From Streptomonospora mangrovi (GTDB taxonomy: Bacteria > Actinomycetota > Actinomycetes > Streptosporangiales > Streptosporangiaceae): a stretch of 64,000 nt of DNA. The stretch covers positions 62,001 to 126,000 of the forward strand of contig NZ_JAJAQC010000009.1 of assembly GCF_027604915.1 (NCBI RefSeq), in the 5' to 3' direction. The notes beneath the pieces were generated by a model. It was not told the origin of the DNA and searched no databases. It worked only from the letters and a program-made list of their open reading frames with translations. The translations under genes and the position numbers were made by a program. Positions within the stretch are counted from its first letter, which is position 1; every line of letters begins with the position of its first letter. Positions 23,718-32,010 of this stretch are shown here, piece by piece.

Positions 23718-24884
23718 ATGACCACCACAAGGAACGCCCTCGTCGCCGGCTCCGGGATCGCCGGACTGGCCGCCGCCCTGCGCCTGCACCAGGCCGGCTG
23801 GAAGGTGCGCGTGATCGAGCGCGCGCCCCGGCGGCGCGGGGGCGGCTACGCCGTCTCCTTCGCCGGGATCGGCTACGACGCGGCCGAGCGCATGGGGATC
23901 CTGCCCGCGCTCGCCGAACGGCACATCACCCCCGACACCATGGTCTACGTCCGGCGCGACGGCACCACCTCGTTCACCGTGCCCGGCGAAACGGTGCGGG
24001 CGCTGGCCGGGCCGCGCAACCTCAACCTGCTGCGCGGCGACATCGAGGACGTCCTGTTCCAGGCGGTGCGCGACCACGCCGAGATCACCTACGGCACCAC
24101 CGTCACGGGCGTCGACCAGGACGGCGACCGCGTCCGCGCCCGCCTCAGCGACGGCACCGAGGCCGCCGCCGACCTCCTGGTGGCCGCGGACGGGCTGCAC
24201 TCCACCACCCGGGCGCGGGTGTTCGGTCCGGAGGCGCGCTTCCGCCGTGACCTGGACCACATGGCCGGGGTGTTCATGCTGGACCGGCTGCCCGACGGAG
24301 TGGCGCCGGGCACCACCGCATCGATGACCGACACCGGCCGCACCCTGGCCGTCATCGACCTGGGCGCCAACGGCGCGGCGGCCTTCTTCGGCTACCGCAC
24401 CGCCGACCCCGACGCCGAACTCGCCGCCGGCCCGCACGCGGCCATCCCGCGCGCCTGCGGCGACATGGCGTGGGTGGCGCCCCAGGTGCTGGAGCAGTTG
24501 GGGCGGGCGGCCGACGTCTACTTCGACACCGTCAGCCAGATGGTGGTCGACCGCTGGAGCCGGGGCCGCGTGGTGCTGCTGGGCGACGCCGCCTGGTGCG
24601 TCACCCTGTTCGCCGGGTACGGCTCGGCCCTGGCCGTGGGCGGCGCCGACGCCCTGGGCGCGGCGCTGGAGGAGCACGGCGACGACGTGCCGGCGGCGCT
24701 GGCGGCCTGGGAGGCGCGGATGCGCCCGGAGGCCGAGCGCAAGCAGCGGCTGGGCCGCCAGGTCAAGGGCCTGTACGCGCCCAAGGACCCCGTCCGCCTG
24801 TGGCTGCGCGACCTGCCGCTGCGCGCCGCGTCCAACCCGGTGGTCGGCGGCCTGCTGCGCCGCCGGCTGCAACTGCGCGCCTGA
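23718..24884 (+). CDS. FAD-dependent aromatic-hydroxylase-type monooxygenase
   Basis: 388 residues. FAD motif ALVAGSGIAGLAAALRLHQA at residues 9-28, ADLLVAADGLHSTTRARVFG as the DG motif, and GRVVLLGDAAWCVTLFAGYG as the GD motif of PHBH-fold (FAD_binding_3) monooxygenases. It resembles the TetX/RebC-like tailoring and detoxification branch. Downstream of its own TetR regulator, which suggests induction by the substrate. The second FAD motif has WCVTLF where many members carry xxxPxxG, a deviation seen in some members of this clade. Confidence 0.9.
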   Translation: MTTTRNALVAGSGIAGLAAALRLHQAGWKVRVIERAPRRRGGGYAVSFAGIGYDAAERMGILPALAERHITPDTMVYVRRDGTTSFTVPGETVRALAGPRNLNLLRGDIEDVLFQAVRDHAEITYGTTVTGVDQDGDRVRARLSDGTEAAADLLVAADGLHSTTRARVFGPEARFRRDLDHMAGVFMLDRLPDGVAPGTTASMTDTGRTLAVIDLGANGAAAFFGYRTADPDAELAAGPHAAIPRACGDMAWVAPQVLEQLGRAADVYFDTVSQMVVDRWSRGRVVLLGDAAWCVTLFAGYGSALAVGGADALGAALEEHGDDVPAALAAWEARMRPEAERKQRLGRQVKGLYAPKDPVRLWLRDLPLRAASNPVVGGLLRRRLQLRA

Positions 24885-24922
24885 GGCCGTCCGCCCCGGG
24901 CGCGCCGGGAGGCGGATGGGCG

Positions 24923-24954
24923 CGGTCCCCGCGCGGTGCGGGGGGCGGGGACCG
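24923..24954 (+). terminator. Hairpin after the monooxygenase gene
   Basis: CGGTCCCCGC (24923-24932) and GCGGGGACCG (24945-24954), perfect 10-bp stem with a 12-nt G-rich loop. Confidence 0.55.
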
Positions 24955-24997
24955 GGCCACCCGGTCGTGGCGCGGGGGTTTCCGCCGGACGGAGGGC

Positions 24998-25017
24998 GGT
25001 CACATACCGTGGTGACC
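24998..25017 (+). promoter_or_regulatory. Inverted repeat upstream of the small secreted protein gene
   Basis: GGTCAC (24998-25003) and GTGACC (25012-25017) with an 8-nt spacer, 28 nt before the ATG at 25046. Possible operator; the regulator is unknown. Confidence 0.35.
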
Positions 25018-25045
25018 GGTTCCGCTGTGTGACCAGGAGGCTGCC

Positions 25046-25255
25046 ATGTCCCCCCTCCGCCCGCGCCCGCTGCTGGTCGTGGCCGCCCTGACCCTCGCGG
25101 TCCTGGCCGGCTCGACCGCCCCGGCGGCCGCGCAGCGCATCGTCACCCCCGAGGAGTGCGAGGCGGGCGGCGGCACGGTGCTGCCGACCTCCCCCGCCTT
25201 CGGCCCGGACTTCTGGTGCTCGGGCGGCATCCACCACGGCGCCTGGGTCCGCTGA
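25046..25255 (+). CDS. Small secreted protein with one predicted disulfide
   Basis: 69 residues. The first 29 are a signal peptide (RPRPLLVVAALTLAVLAGST ending APAAA). The mature 40 residues contain ITPEECEAGGG-like sequence (IVTPEECEAGGGTVLP) and FWCSGGIHHGAW, with two Cys that could form a single disulfide. AGGAGG lies 7 nt before the ATG. The PEECEAGGG phrase recurs in small secreted actinobacterial proteins of unknown function. Its own terminator-bounded gene. Confidence 0.75.
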   Translation: MSPLRPRPLLVVAALTLAVLAGSTAPAAAQRIVTPEECEAGGGTVLPTSPAFGPDFWCSGGIHHGAWVR

Positions 25256-25276
25256 CACCGGCGCCGCCGCGCGCGG

Positions 25277-26044
25277 TCACCACACGCGGGCGGCCGCCTC
25301 CCGGGCGCGTGCCACGGCGTCGGCGGGGCCGCCGCGCCACAGCGGGCCGTGGCCGGGCAAAAGGACCTCGGCGGTCGTGGTCGCCAGCGCCTCCAGGGCG
25401 GCCAGGGCCGCCGCCCGGTCGTGGTGGAACATCGACGGCAGGATCTGGGGTCCGGTGAACCCGGTGAGCGGGTGCCCCGTCACCAGGGCGTCGCCGGTGA
25501 CCAGGGCGCCGCGCTCGGGCAGGTGATAGCAGAGGTGGCCCGTGGTGTGGCCGGGCGTCGGCACGGGCACGGGGCGGCCCGGGAGGTCCAGCGGCCCCTC
25601 GGTCGGCAGCGGGCGCACCCCCGCCACCCGGCAGTCCCGCAGGGCGCCGGCGGCGACCAGGTGCAGCGCCCAGGGCGGCACGCGCGGCCGCCAGGCGTTG
25701 CGCAGGACCGTGCCGGGGGTGGCCTGCTGGAGGAACTCCCGCCGGACGTGGGGGACCTCGGCCGCGCCGGCGAAGACCGGCACGCCGTGGCGCTCGGCGA
25801 AGCGCGCCAGGGAGCCGATGTGGTCCACGTGCCCGTGGGTGATGAGCACCCCGGCCACGTCCCCCGGGCGGCGGCCGAGCGCGCGGATCGACTCCTCGAC
25901 GGTGTCGGCGTAGGCGGGGTAGCCGCCGTCGACCAGGGTGAGGGCGCCGCCCTCGGCGATCAGCGTCCAGTTGACGGCGGGGCCGCGCACCAGGTGCACG
26001 CCCTCGGCCGCAGGGACGAGTCGGAACGCGGGCCGGTGTGCCAT
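25277..26044 (-). CDS. MBL-fold metallo-hydrolase
   Basis: 255 residues from ATG 26044 (AAGGAC upstream). The zinc motif is ITHGHVDHIGSLARF (H-x-H-x-D-H), preceded by GALTLVDGGYP and followed by VPTPGHTTGHLCY, GALVTGDALVTG and VLLPGHGPLW, giving the full set of metallo-beta-lactamase-fold ligands. It belongs to the broad glyoxalase II-like group; esterase, lactonase or thioesterase activity all fit. Stop lies 21 nt from the convergent small secreted gene's stop. Confidence 0.9.
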   Translation of the reverse strand: MAHRPAFRLVPAAEGVHLVRGPAVNWTLIAEGGALTLVDGGYPAYADTVEESIRALGRRPGDVAGVLITHGHVDHIGSLARFAERHGVPVFAGAAEVPHVRREFLQQATPGTVLRNAWRPRVPPWALHLVAAGALRDCRVAGVRPLPTEGPLDLPGRPVPVPTPGHTTGHLCYHLPERGALVTGDALVTGHPLTGFTGPQILPSMFHHDRAAALAALEALATTTAEVLLPGHGPLWRGGPADAVARAREAAARVW

Positions 26045-26429
26045 GGGCCGTCCTTCGCGCGGGCGGGCGGTGGGGTGCGGGGAGGCGGCGGCCGCCACCA
26101 CCACGTACCCACGGGGACGACCGCCAACGATACGCCGTGAACCCCCGCCCGGTCCGGCAAACGCCCGAGGCGGGGAGGGGTGTCGCCGCGCGACGCGCCC
26201 CCGCGCAGGCGGCAGCGGGCGGCAGTACTCCCACATGGCGGGGCGCCCCCGCGCGGCGGACCTGGGCGGTGCGGTGCCGTTTCCGCGGGGGGAGTGTGGC
26301 CGGGGTCGGCCTTGGAACGCCTGAAGGCGGGGAGGGGTGACGTCGCGTGGTGCGCCCCCGGCGGTGCCGCCTCATTCCTCCGGGGGCTGTGGTCGGGGGT
26401 GGGTTCGCGGGATTCTGTACGCTTCTGCG
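26045..26429. other. 385-nt gene-free region with a duplicated GC-rich block
   Basis: No convincing gene. It contains two imperfect direct repeats of about 43 nt (26161-26203 and 26317-26360), both beginning ACGCC and ending GCGCCCCCG with the shared core GGCGGGGAGGGGTG. At its right end TACGCT (26418-26423) sits 6 nt before the GTG of the next gene, a leaderless promoter layout. Confidence 0.6.
26161..26360. repeat. Pair of imperfect 43-nt direct repeats
   Basis: Copies at 26161-26203 and 26317-26360 agree at roughly 80-85 percent of positions, with identical 14-nt core and 3' end. Spacing is about 156 nt. Neither looks coding. They may be binding sites or a decayed duplication. Confidence 0.6.
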
Positions 26430-27149
26430 GTGCCCCGTTTCCGACTGCGCGTGCCGGCCGCCCTCCTCATCGCGGCGGTGTGGGCCGTGCTGCCGGCGGC
26501 TCCGGCCGCCGCCGCGCCTGAGAGCACCGCGGCCTTCTACGCCGAACGCCTCGCCGAGGACCCCGTCTACGTCAGCGACCACCTGGCCGGACCGGGGGTG
26601 GAGCAGACCCGTTCGGGGATCTCCGCCGCCACCGCCCGGCTCGACGTCCCGGTGCACGTCATCGTGGCCCCCGCGCTCAGCGAGGGCTACGACGTCCGCC
26701 CGATGCTGGCCGCCGTCCACGACCGCCTTGGCGCGGACGGCGTGTACCTGGCGGTGACCGGTGACGTCTCCCTCCAGCTCACCGCGGCCGCCTACGGGGT
26801 CTCGGTGCCCGGCCTGGAGGACGCCGCCGTCGAGGCGAGCTACCTCGATGCCGGGCCGGTCCGCCTGGTGGAGCGCACCGTGGACAACGTGCTCTCCGGC
26901 GAGGCCACCGCCCGGCTGGAGCGCACCCAGGGGGCCGCCGAGGAGGAGAATGCGGCCGGCGCGGAGGAGGACACCGGGCCCTCGCCGTGGGAGGAGTTCC
27001 TGGCGGAGTTCGACACCCAGGGCGTGGTGGGCCGCAACAACATCGGCTTCGTCGCCGGGATCGCCCTCGGCGCCGTCGCCGTCCTCGTCGGCTACCCCGT
27101 CGTCCGCGGCGTCCGGGCCGCCCGCACCCCGAAGGCGGACCGCTCGTGA
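26430..27149 (+). CDS. Membrane-anchored secreted protein, paralog 1 of 3 (no cytoplasmic domain)
   Basis: 239 residues from GTG 26430. Signal peptide over residues 1-28 (VPAALLIAAVWAVLPAAPAA). The ectodomain has ERLAEDPVYVSDHL, VPVHVIVAPALSEGYDV and LAAVHDRLGADGVYLAV, each shared with the two genes that follow. An acidic linker (GAAEEENAAGAEED) precedes a C-terminal membrane segment (IGFVAGIALGAVAVLVGYPV) and a tail of about 14 basic residues. Unlike its paralogs it lacks the C-terminal Cys-containing domain. Its stop overlaps the next GTG by 3 nt (GTGA). Family not recognised. Confidence 0.8.
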   Translation: MPRFRLRVPAALLIAAVWAVLPAAPAAAAPESTAAFYAERLAEDPVYVSDHLAGPGVEQTRSGISAATARLDVPVHVIVAPALSEGYDVRPMLAAVHDRLGADGVYLAVTGDVSLQLTAAAYGVSVPGLEDAAVEASYLDAGPVRLVERTVDNVLSGEATARLERTQGAAEEENAAGAEEDTGPSPWEEFLAEFDTQGVVGRNNIGFVAGIALGAVAVLVGYPVVRGVRAARTPKADRS

Positions 27150-28573
27150 GACGCCCCGCGCCCGCACCCCGCCGCCTCGCCGCCGCCGCCGGCCTCGCCG
27201 CCCTCGCCGGGTCGGTGGCCGCGGTCGGCGCCGCGCCCGCGCACGCCGACGGCTACGCGCCCTCCCCCAAGCCCGTCCCGCCCTACGTGCACGACACCGG
27301 CCGCGCCGAGCGCGTGGCCGCGGAGTTGCGCGAGGACCCCGTCTACGTCGACCCCGAGGCCCACGCCCACGTCGCCGAGGGCGAGGAGGCCCGGGTGGAG
27401 GCGCTGGTCGCCGACGCCGGGCACCCCGTGTTCGTGGCGGTCGTGCCCGCCACCTACTACGACGAGTCCCACGGGGATGCGGAGCTGTTCCTGCACGCCC
27501 TCCACCACGAACTGGGCGAACCCGGCGTCTACGTGATGGCCGACCCCCGCCCCGGTGCCGTCGGCCCCTTCGACCTCACCGCCCTCGCCTTCGACGTCCC
27601 CGTGGACGAGTACGAGGCGCTGTGGGTGGAGTACGAGGACATGCCCGACGGCGAACTCCCCACGGCGGAGAACGAACTGCTCACCGAGCAGATCGGCACC
27701 CTGGTCCGGCAGATCCGCACCGCCCCCGAGGGCACCCCCGCCTCTCCGGTGCCCTACTTCGCCGAGGCCGACGACTATGAGGACGAGGAGCCCACCACCG
27801 GCGACTACTTCACCGACGCGGTTCCCGGTGTCATCCTCGGCGCCCTGCTCGGCTTCCTCCTCCTGGGCGGGTGGCTGCTCGCCGCCGCCGGCGTGCGCCA
27901 CGCACGCGCGGTGCGCGCCGCCGTACCCGAGGGCGCCGAGGACGGCATCCCGCCGCTGCTGCGGGCGCGGTCCGCCCCGACCGCGCCCAGCGCCCGCCGG
28001 CTCGCCCGCATGCTGCACACCGAGCTGCGCCGCCTGGCCCGGGCGATCGAGCGCACCCCCGCCGACCACCCCAACCACGCCCGCGCGGTCGCCGCGTTCG
28101 ACGCCGCGACGCTCATCGACCGCGGCGAGCACGACGCCACCTGGACCGTCGGCGCCATCGTCATGGCCCGCGCCGCCCGCGCCGAACTCACCCTGGACAC
28201 CCCGGCCCGCAGCCCCGTGTTCTGCGCCGTCAACCCGCTGCACGGCGCCGCCGTGGCGGCGCGGCCGGTCGCCCGCCCCTCGGGGAAGAACCCCGGCGCC
28301 GCGCCCAAGGGCCGCGCCCGGCGCGAGGCCGCCCGGCGCCGCGCCGCCGCGAAGCGGCGGGCCGCCGCGAGCGGGACCACGGGCCGCTGGTGCGCCCGCT
28401 GCTGGGCGCGCGCCGACCTGGGCCGCCCGGTGGCGTCGCACAGGCTCCAGGTGCCCGTGGACGGAAAGTACCGCGAGCACGACGTGGTCGACGGCTTCTG
28501 GGCGTCCGTCGCGTACGGCCACAGCACCCCCGACCTCGCCCGGCGCGTCCTGAAGGAACTCGATGTCGACTGA
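27146..28573 (+). CDS. Membrane protein, paralog 2 of 3 (ectodomain plus Cys-rich cytoplasmic domain)
   Basis: 475 residues from GTG 27146. Signal peptide (LAAAAGLAALAGSVAAVGAA), ectodomain with AELREDPVYVDPEAHAHV, HPVFVAVVPATYYDE and LHHELGEPGVYVMADPRPG, then an acidic stretch and a membrane segment (GVILGALLGFLLLGGWLLAA). The cytoplasmic part has a helical region, VFCAVNPLHGAA, a strongly basic Arg/Ala linker, RWCARCWARA, and DGKYREHDVVDGFWASVAYG. The C-x2-C plus the earlier Cys suggests a metal site. Overlaps paralog 3 by 11 nt. Function unknown. Confidence 0.82.
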   Translation: MRRPAPAPRRLAAAAGLAALAGSVAAVGAAPAHADGYAPSPKPVPPYVHDTGRAERVAAELREDPVYVDPEAHAHVAEGEEARVEALVADAGHPVFVAVVPATYYDESHGDAELFLHALHHELGEPGVYVMADPRPGAVGPFDLTALAFDVPVDEYEALWVEYEDMPDGELPTAENELLTEQIGTLVRQIRTAPEGTPASPVPYFAEADDYEDEEPTTGDYFTDAVPGVILGALLGFLLLGGWLLAAAGVRHARAVRAAVPEGAEDGIPPLLRARSAPTAPSARRLARMLHTELRRLARAIERTPADHPNHARAVAAFDAATLIDRGEHDATWTVGAIVMARAARAELTLDTPARSPVFCAVNPLHGAAVAARPVARPSGKNPGAAPKGRARREAARRRAAAKRRAAASGTTGRWCARCWARADLGRPVASHRLQVPVDGKYREHDVVDGFWASVAYGHSTPDLARRVLKELDVD

Positions 28574-29876
28574 CCTTTCCCGCCCGCGCCCCGCGCTCCT
28601 GCGCGCCGCGCTGGCCGCCGTCCTCACCGCCGCGTTCGCCCTGGCGGCCGGCCCGGCGGCGGCCGCGCCCAGCCCCGCCGGACCCAGCCCCGCCGAGCGC
28701 ATCGCCCAAGGGCTGGAGGAGTCGCCCGTCTACGTCGATCCGGCGCTGGAGGCCGCGCTGCCCGAGGAGCAGCGGGTGGAGCTGGCCGACCAGATCGAGG
28801 CGACCGGCAAGCCGATCTATGTGATCGTGGTCCCGCTGGTGGCGGGGGACGCGTGGAACGGCGAGGCCACCCAGCTCATCGGCGCGGTGCACGACCGGCT
28901 CGGCGCGGACGGCTCCTACCTCGCCTCGGAGTTGGGCTCCTCCACCTGGCTCACCGGGGTGGACTACGGCACCGAGGCCGAGCACCAGGCCGCCGACGCC
29001 GCCAGCGCGGTGAGCCTGGACTCCGACACCGACGACACCCTGTTCGCGCTGTTCTCCCGGACCGTGGAGACCATCGACGCGGGCACCGGCACCGCCGACT
29101 ACGAGCGCGAGAGCGACGAACTGGCCGCCGAGACCGGCGGCTGGGACGCCCCCGGGCACGGCGCCTCAGGTGCGGGCGGCGCCGGTGCGGGCGGCATCTG
29201 GCTGTGGCCGGCCGTCGGCGGCGCGGTCCTGTTGCTGCTGGCGGCGGGCGGCGCGTGGCTGGTGGTCCGGCGCCGCCGGGCCCCGGTGGCGCCCCGGCTG
29301 GTGGCCTTCGACAACGCCGACCGCGCCCGGCAGCAGGAGTTGCGCGCCGAGGTCGAGCGGGAGCTGGTGGACCTGGGGGAGCGGCTGGCCGCCACCACCC
29401 TGGCCGGGGGCGACGACCGCGCCTCCGCCGACCACGCGGCCGCCCTGGACGCCCACGACGCCGCCGGCCGGGTGCTCGACGGCGCGCGGGGGATCGACGA
29501 CCTCGCGGGCGTGCGGGTCCTGCTGCACCTGGGAGAGGACCTGCTGGCCGCCGCCGCGGCCCACGACGGCGGGCGCAAGGCGCCCGCGCCGCGCCGCCAC
29601 TGCTTCTTCAACCCGCTGCACGCCACCACGACCCGGCCGGTCACCTGGCGGGCGGTGGGCACCACGCGCCGGATCAAGGTGCACGCCTGCACCGACTGCG
29701 CGGCGGCCGTGCGCGGCCACCGCGCCCCCACCGCCCTGCCGGTGCGCCACGACGGCGAGCGGGTGCCCTACTACGAGGTCCCGGCCGAGGACAGCGTGTG
29801 GGCGGCCACCGGCTACGGCAACCTCAGCGCCGACCTGGTCCAGCGCGTCCTGCGCGGCGACCTGCGGCGGGCCTGA
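28563..29876 (+). CDS. Membrane protein, paralog 3 of 3
   Basis: 437 residues from ATG 28563. Signal peptide (AALAAVLTAAFALAAGPAAA), ectodomain with QGLEESPVYVDPALEAAL, KPIYVIVVPLVAGDAWNGE and GAVHDRLGADGSYLASELG, membrane segment IWLWPAVGGAVLLLLAAGGA, then a cytoplasmic domain with a coiled-coil-like region (RQQELRAEVERELVDLGERL) and a C-terminal module HCFFNPLHATTTRPVTW, HACTDCAAAVRGH and GERVPYYEVPAEDSVWAATG. The C-terminal module is clearly homologous to that of paralog 2. The three genes are translationally coupled and probably form one complex. Confidence 0.82.
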   Translation: MSTDLSRPRPALLRAALAAVLTAAFALAAGPAAAAPSPAGPSPAERIAQGLEESPVYVDPALEAALPEEQRVELADQIEATGKPIYVIVVPLVAGDAWNGEATQLIGAVHDRLGADGSYLASELGSSTWLTGVDYGTEAEHQAADAASAVSLDSDTDDTLFALFSRTVETIDAGTGTADYERESDELAAETGGWDAPGHGASGAGGAGAGGIWLWPAVGGAVLLLLAAGGAWLVVRRRRAPVAPRLVAFDNADRARQQELRAEVERELVDLGERLAATTLAGGDDRASADHAAALDAHDAAGRVLDGARGIDDLAGVRVLLHLGEDLLAAAAAHDGGRKAPAPRRHCFFNPLHATTTRPVTWRAVGTTRRIKVHACTDCAAAVRGHRAPTALPVRHDGERVPYYEVPAEDSVWAATGYGNLSADLVQRVLRGDLRRA

Positions 29877-29915
29877 GCCCGGCCCGAGCCGGACCTGGCG
29901 CCGGGTCGGGCCGCC

Positions 29916-30737
29916 TCACGCCGGCGGTCCGACCCGGCGGACCGCGCGCAGGTCGCCGGCCAGCAGGTCGGCGTGGGGGATCGCGAAGTCGCCGTTGGGC
30001 ATCCAGCCGTGGAACCGGGCGCCCACCACCGCGCGCGGCAGGAAGGGGGCCAGGCCGGGGCCGAGGGTGTCGCGGTAGTGGACGGGCGACCCCCAGCCGG
30101 GCGCGGCCTCATCGGTGCCGAAGAGGACCGTGTGGTCGGTGCGGACCCGGGCGGCGGGGTCGGGCGCGCCGCCGGTGTGGCTGTCCAGCGCCGGGGCCGC
30201 CAGCAGGTCGGGGTCGTGCGGGGCGTACCACACCAGCAGCGGCTTGGCCTGGCGGCGCTCGGCGTTGTCGAAGCAGCACACCGCGAACACGTGGCCGGGG
30301 TAGCGCTCGGTGTAGAACCGCAGCAGTCCGGGGTCCAGGCGGGGGCGCCGCTTCGGGGGCACCCGGTCCAGGGCGGCGGGGATGAGGGTGGCGTCCTCGG
30401 CCACCAGCACCGTGTAGACGTCGTGGTCGAAGACCTCGACGGGGGGCGCGCCGCCCGCGTCCATCCAGTCCATCGCGGCGCCCGGGCTCACGGGCAGCGG
30501 CGGCAGGGCGCGGACCATGTCGGCCAGGACGTGCTCGGCGCCGCCGACGGGGACGAAGTTGCCCCGGCCCAGCGCCCGCGCCGGGAAGTGCAGCACCATG
30601 GCGTTGGGGCCCTCGGCCAGGTTGCGCGCGGAGTTCTGGTAGCCGACGACGTGCACGAGCCCGTGCTGGGGGTGCCGCAGCCGGCCGGCGTAGAGGGTGG
30701 TGGCGAAGAAGTCGGCGGGGGCCATGGAGACGCACAT
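29916..30737 (-). CDS. Conserved hypothetical protein
   Basis: 273 residues from ATG 30737. Notable blocks are FFATTLYAGRLRHPQHGLVH, VVGYQNSARNLAEGPNAMVL, FDHDVYTVLVAEDATLIPAA, FAVCCFDNAERRQAKPLLVW and AVVGARFHGWMPNGDFAIPH. It has mixed alpha/beta character, is soluble and lacks a signal peptide. The family is not recognised, although the sequence looks well conserved and not low-complexity. TACGGT lies 6 nt before the ATG with no Shine-Dalgarno, so it is probably leaderless. The stop is 39 nt from the convergent paralog-3 stop. Confidence 0.75.
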   Translation of the reverse strand: MCVSMAPADFFATTLYAGRLRHPQHGLVHVVGYQNSARNLAEGPNAMVLHFPARALGRGNFVPVGGAEHVLADMVRALPPLPVSPGAAMDWMDAGGAPPVEVFDHDVYTVLVAEDATLIPAALDRVPPKRRPRLDPGLLRFYTERYPGHVFAVCCFDNAERRQAKPLLVWYAPHDPDLLAAPALDSHTGGAPDPAARVRTDHTVLFGTDEAAPGWGSPVHYRDTLGPGLAPFLPRAVVGARFHGWMPNGDFAIPHADLLAGDLRAVRRVGPPA

Positions 30738-30816
30738 GCGGGCACCGTAGCGGGGCCGGTGCCGCGCCCCGCCACGGGGGCGTCCCCGCCGGAGCCGGCG
30801 CCCGGCGCGCACGCCG

Positions 30817-30856
30817 CCGCACCCGCCCACCCGGCGGTCGGGGCGGGCGGGTGCGG
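30817..30856 (-). terminator. 12-bp hairpin downstream of the DUF1177 gene
   Basis: CCGCACCCGCCC (30817-30828) and its complement (30845-30856), 16-nt loop, 55 nt past the DUF1177 stop on the minus strand. Confidence 0.55.
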
Positions 30857-30910
30857 CACGCGGGTGCGGCGGGCCGGGCGGACCCGGCGGGCAAAACCGG
30901 CCCGGCCGGC

Positions 30911-31861
30911 TCAGCGGGCGGCGGGCTCGCCCGCGCCGCGCAGGTGGGACATGCTGCCGTACAGCTCCCGCAGCCGGGCGACCTCGTCGGCGTCCACGAA
31001 GTGCGCGATGCCCCGGCCGTAGTCCTTGGCGGTCTCGATGACGAACCGGACGGCGGTCTCCACGCTGGCGAGGTCGGTGGCGCCGGTGGCCGACCCCGCC
31101 ACGGCGGTCTCGGTCACGATGGCCACGCCCACCACCGGGGCGGCGGTGGCCGTCGCCGGCTGGAGGATCGAGTTCACGTGGTAGACCCCGTTGCCGTAGG
31201 GCGTGATGTCCTGCATGGTCAGCGGCATCACCACCGGCGGGCGGCCGGTGGTGCGCGAGACCACGTCCAGCAGGGTCTCGGGCACCCGCACGATCCACCC
31301 GTCCACCACCGCCGGGGTGATGGCGATGCCGTGGTGGTTGCAGACCCGGTTGCCCTTGGTGGTGTCCACCGACAGGATCGCGTCCATGGCGGGCAGCACC
31401 TCGTGCCGGTTGCTGACCTCCTGGTCCACGGCCGAACTCATGAACGGCACGGGGTCGTGCGGCTGCGTCGGGGCGTCGGGGTCGATGTGGGTGGCCAGCA
31501 CGACATCGCCGGGCAGGGTGTCGCCCCGGCGGCGCATGTCCAGGAGCTTGGCGGCGGCGGCCACGGTGGTCAGGGCGCCGTCGCCGTCGCTGACGAACCC
31601 GATCTGCTCGGGGCGGGCGCCCAGGCCGCCGAGGCGGCCCAGGATCCCCAGGGTGGGCGCGGGCCCGCCGGAGGCGGCCCCGCCGGTGCCGGCGATCGTG
31701 ACCCGGACGAAGTCGGTGGACCCGCCCTCACCCGAGACGGTCTCGACCACGACCTCGTCCTCGGCCGCGCCGTGGCGGCGCAGGTACTCCGCCACGGACG
31801 CGCCGTCGGCGGCCGGGGTGTCGAGCAGGTCGTGGGTCTCGATGACGTGGCTCCAGGACAT
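30911..31861 (-). CDS. DUF1177 family protein
   Basis: 316 residues. The whole length fits DUF1177: an N-terminal part with VVVETVSGEGGSTDFVRVTI, PTLGILGRLGGLGARPEQIG, VSDGDGALTTVAAAAKLLDM, VVLATHIDPDAPTQPHDPVP, SAILSVDTTKGNRV-type sequence (AILSVDTTKGNRVCNHHG), and ITPYGNGVYHVNSILQPATA. The family's Asp, His and Glu residues (VLATHID, RHEV, NHHG) look like metal ligands of an aminopeptidase- or amidase-like hydrolase, but no activity is established. Members occur with AroM and OPT transporters, as here. It lies 149 nt after the racemase gene, on the same strand. Confidence 0.88.
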   Translation of the reverse strand: MSWSHVIETHDLLDTPAADGASVAEYLRRHGAAEDEVVVETVSGEGGSTDFVRVTIAGTGGAASGGPAPTLGILGRLGGLGARPEQIGFVSDGDGALTTVAAAAKLLDMRRRGDTLPGDVVLATHIDPDAPTQPHDPVPFMSSAVDQEVSNRHEVLPAMDAILSVDTTKGNRVCNHHGIAITPAVVDGWIVRVPETLLDVVSRTTGRPPVVMPLTMQDITPYGNGVYHVNSILQPATATAAPVVGVAIVTETAVAGSATGATDLASVETAVRFVIETAKDYGRGIAHFVDADEVARLRELYGSMSHLRGAGEPAAR

Positions 31862-32010
31862 GGGTTCCTCTCAGGTGTGGTGATGGGGGACCGCCGGCCC
31901 GGACGGGCGCGGGCGGCCGGTGCCGCCGCCGGCCGGGGCGGTCGCGGCGGTAAGCGGGTGCCGCGCGGCCGGTGCGCGCGGGCGGTGGCGGCCGGACCGG
32001 GGCACGGGGC

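Noticed and set aside
22848-24872. Leftward open frame of about 670 codons
   Set aside because: Antisense of the TetR-monooxygenase operon, no domain, and the sense genes have clear motifs.
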